The notes below the pieces were generated by a model. That model did no database searches. It was given only the letters and a program-made list of their open reading frames with translations, and was not told the DNA's origin. From NCBI GenBank assembly GCA_031254155.1, contig JAIRVA010000191.1:1-5853 (forward strand): DNA of 5,853 nt. The letters are read 5' to 3'. Positions 5,347 through 5,853 of this stretch are shown in pieces. The position numbers and the translations under genes were made by a program. This DNA comes from Propionibacteriaceae bacterium. GTDB taxonomy: Bacteria > Actinomycetota > Actinomycetes > Propionibacteriales > Propionibacteriaceae. Positions within the stretch are counted from its first letter, which is position 1, and every line of letters starts with the position of its first letter.

Positions 5347-5853
5347 TCAGCGGCCCCGCAGCCGCTCCAGGGCGTACGTGAGGTCCGCGGGATAGTGGGA
5401 GACGAAGTGCATTGCCGCCCCGGACCGGGGGTGAACGAATCCCAGTGCGACGGCGTGGAGCCACTGCCGGGTGAGCCGCAGTTCCCGCGCCAGCCCGGGA
5501 TCGGCCCCGTACAGCCGGTCGCCGACGCAGGGATGCCTGACCCCGGCCATGTGGACCCGGATCTGGTGAGTCCGGCCGGTCTCCAGTTCCACCCGCGCCA
5601 GCGTGGCCCGGGCGACCCGTTCCAGGGTCTCGTAGTGGGTGACGGACGCCCGGCCCTGGGGATCGATCGCCATCTTCCACTCGTCCGACCGGGCGCGCCC
5701 GATCGGCGCGTTGATCGTCCCCGCCGCGGGTTCAAGGTACCCCTGGACCAGTGCGTGATAGACCTTGTGGACCTCGCGGTCGTGGAACGCCCGTTTCAGC
5801 GCCTGGAAGGCCTCCTCGGACTTGGCCACCACCATGAGGCCCGACGTGCCGAC
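5347..5853 (-). CDS. rluD: RluA/RluD-family rRNA pseudouridine synthase, N-terminus cut by window edge
   Basis: Enzymes of this family convert uridines to pseudouridine; RluD acts on 23S rRNA helix 69 (1911, 1915, 1917). Only the last 168 residues are in the window. The visible part starts with VGTSGLMVVAK, the tail of the HRLDxxTSGLMV catalytic motif, so the catalytic Asp codon should be the one immediately outside the right edge. Other motifs are KVYHALVQG (30-38), PIGR (50-53), ETGRTHQIRVHMA (91-103), HPCVGDRLYG (107-116) and RQWLHAVALGFVHP (129-142), ending with a short basic tail. The ATG at 5835 is internal, not the start. An N-terminal S4 domain, expected for RluD, cannot be checked. 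The gene is the first visible member of the minus-strand operon with pyruvate kinase 16 bp downstream. Family membership is certain; RluD rather than another RluA-type paralogue is inferred. Confidence 0.9.
   Translation of the reverse strand, partial: VGTSGLMVVAKSEEAFQALKRAFHDREVHKVYHALVQGYLEPAAGTINAPIGRARSDEWKMAIDPQGRASVTHYETLERVARATLARVELETGRTHQIRVHMAGVRHPCVGDRLYGADPGLARELRLTRQWLHAVALGFVHPRSGAAMHFVSHYPADLTYALERLRGR

Noticed and set aside
1..5853. Apparent excess of the palindrome GTAC across the window.
   Set aside because: An eye count suggests more than base composition predicts, but most copies sit in Tyr TAC codons after a G-ending codon or in Gly-Thr/Val-Pro contexts. A codon-shuffled control would be needed before treating it as a signal.

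Overview
The window is high-GC, densely coded bacterial DNA with GTG starts, strongly G/C-biased third codon positions and stop/start overlaps. Gene content and protein detail point to an actinomycete (Actinomycetota). The superoxide dismutase and pyruvate kinase read like actinobacterial homologues, and the dismutase shares stretches I recall from propionibacterial enzymes, so Propionibacteriales is a reasonable but unproven guess. All seven genes belong to recognisable families. I found no mobile element, CRISPR array, RNA gene or undescribed multi-gene system.

Left half, plus strand (1-2799): a tight three-gene unit of translation-related RNA modification. It holds the 3' part of trmB (tRNA m7G46 methyltransferase), truA (tRNA pseudouridine synthase for positions 38-40), and a single-domain RsmC/YbxB-like SAM methyltransferase. 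Both junctions are 4-nt ATGA overlaps, which suggests co-transcription and translational coupling. A 67-bp spacer follows, relatively AT-rich, with a -10-like hexamer, an inverted repeat and a good ribosome binding site. It leads into an Fe/Mn superoxide dismutase gene, probably with its own promoter.

Right half, minus strand (5853 down to 2815): the C-terminal part of an RluD-type 23S rRNA pseudouridine synthase, then pyruvate kinase (16-bp gap), then a family-4 glycosyltransferase whose ATG shares one base with the pyruvate kinase stop (TAATG). These three look like one operon. It runs convergently into the dismutase gene, and the two stop codons are only 15 bp apart.

Functionally the window is housekeeping: tRNA and rRNA modification, oxidative defence, the last step of glycolysis, and a sugar transferase of unknown acceptor. 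The best leads are the possible operator upstream of the dismutase gene, its predicted manganese preference, and the translationally coupled pyruvate kinase-glycosyltransferase pair. No gene-free stretch exceeds 70 bp.
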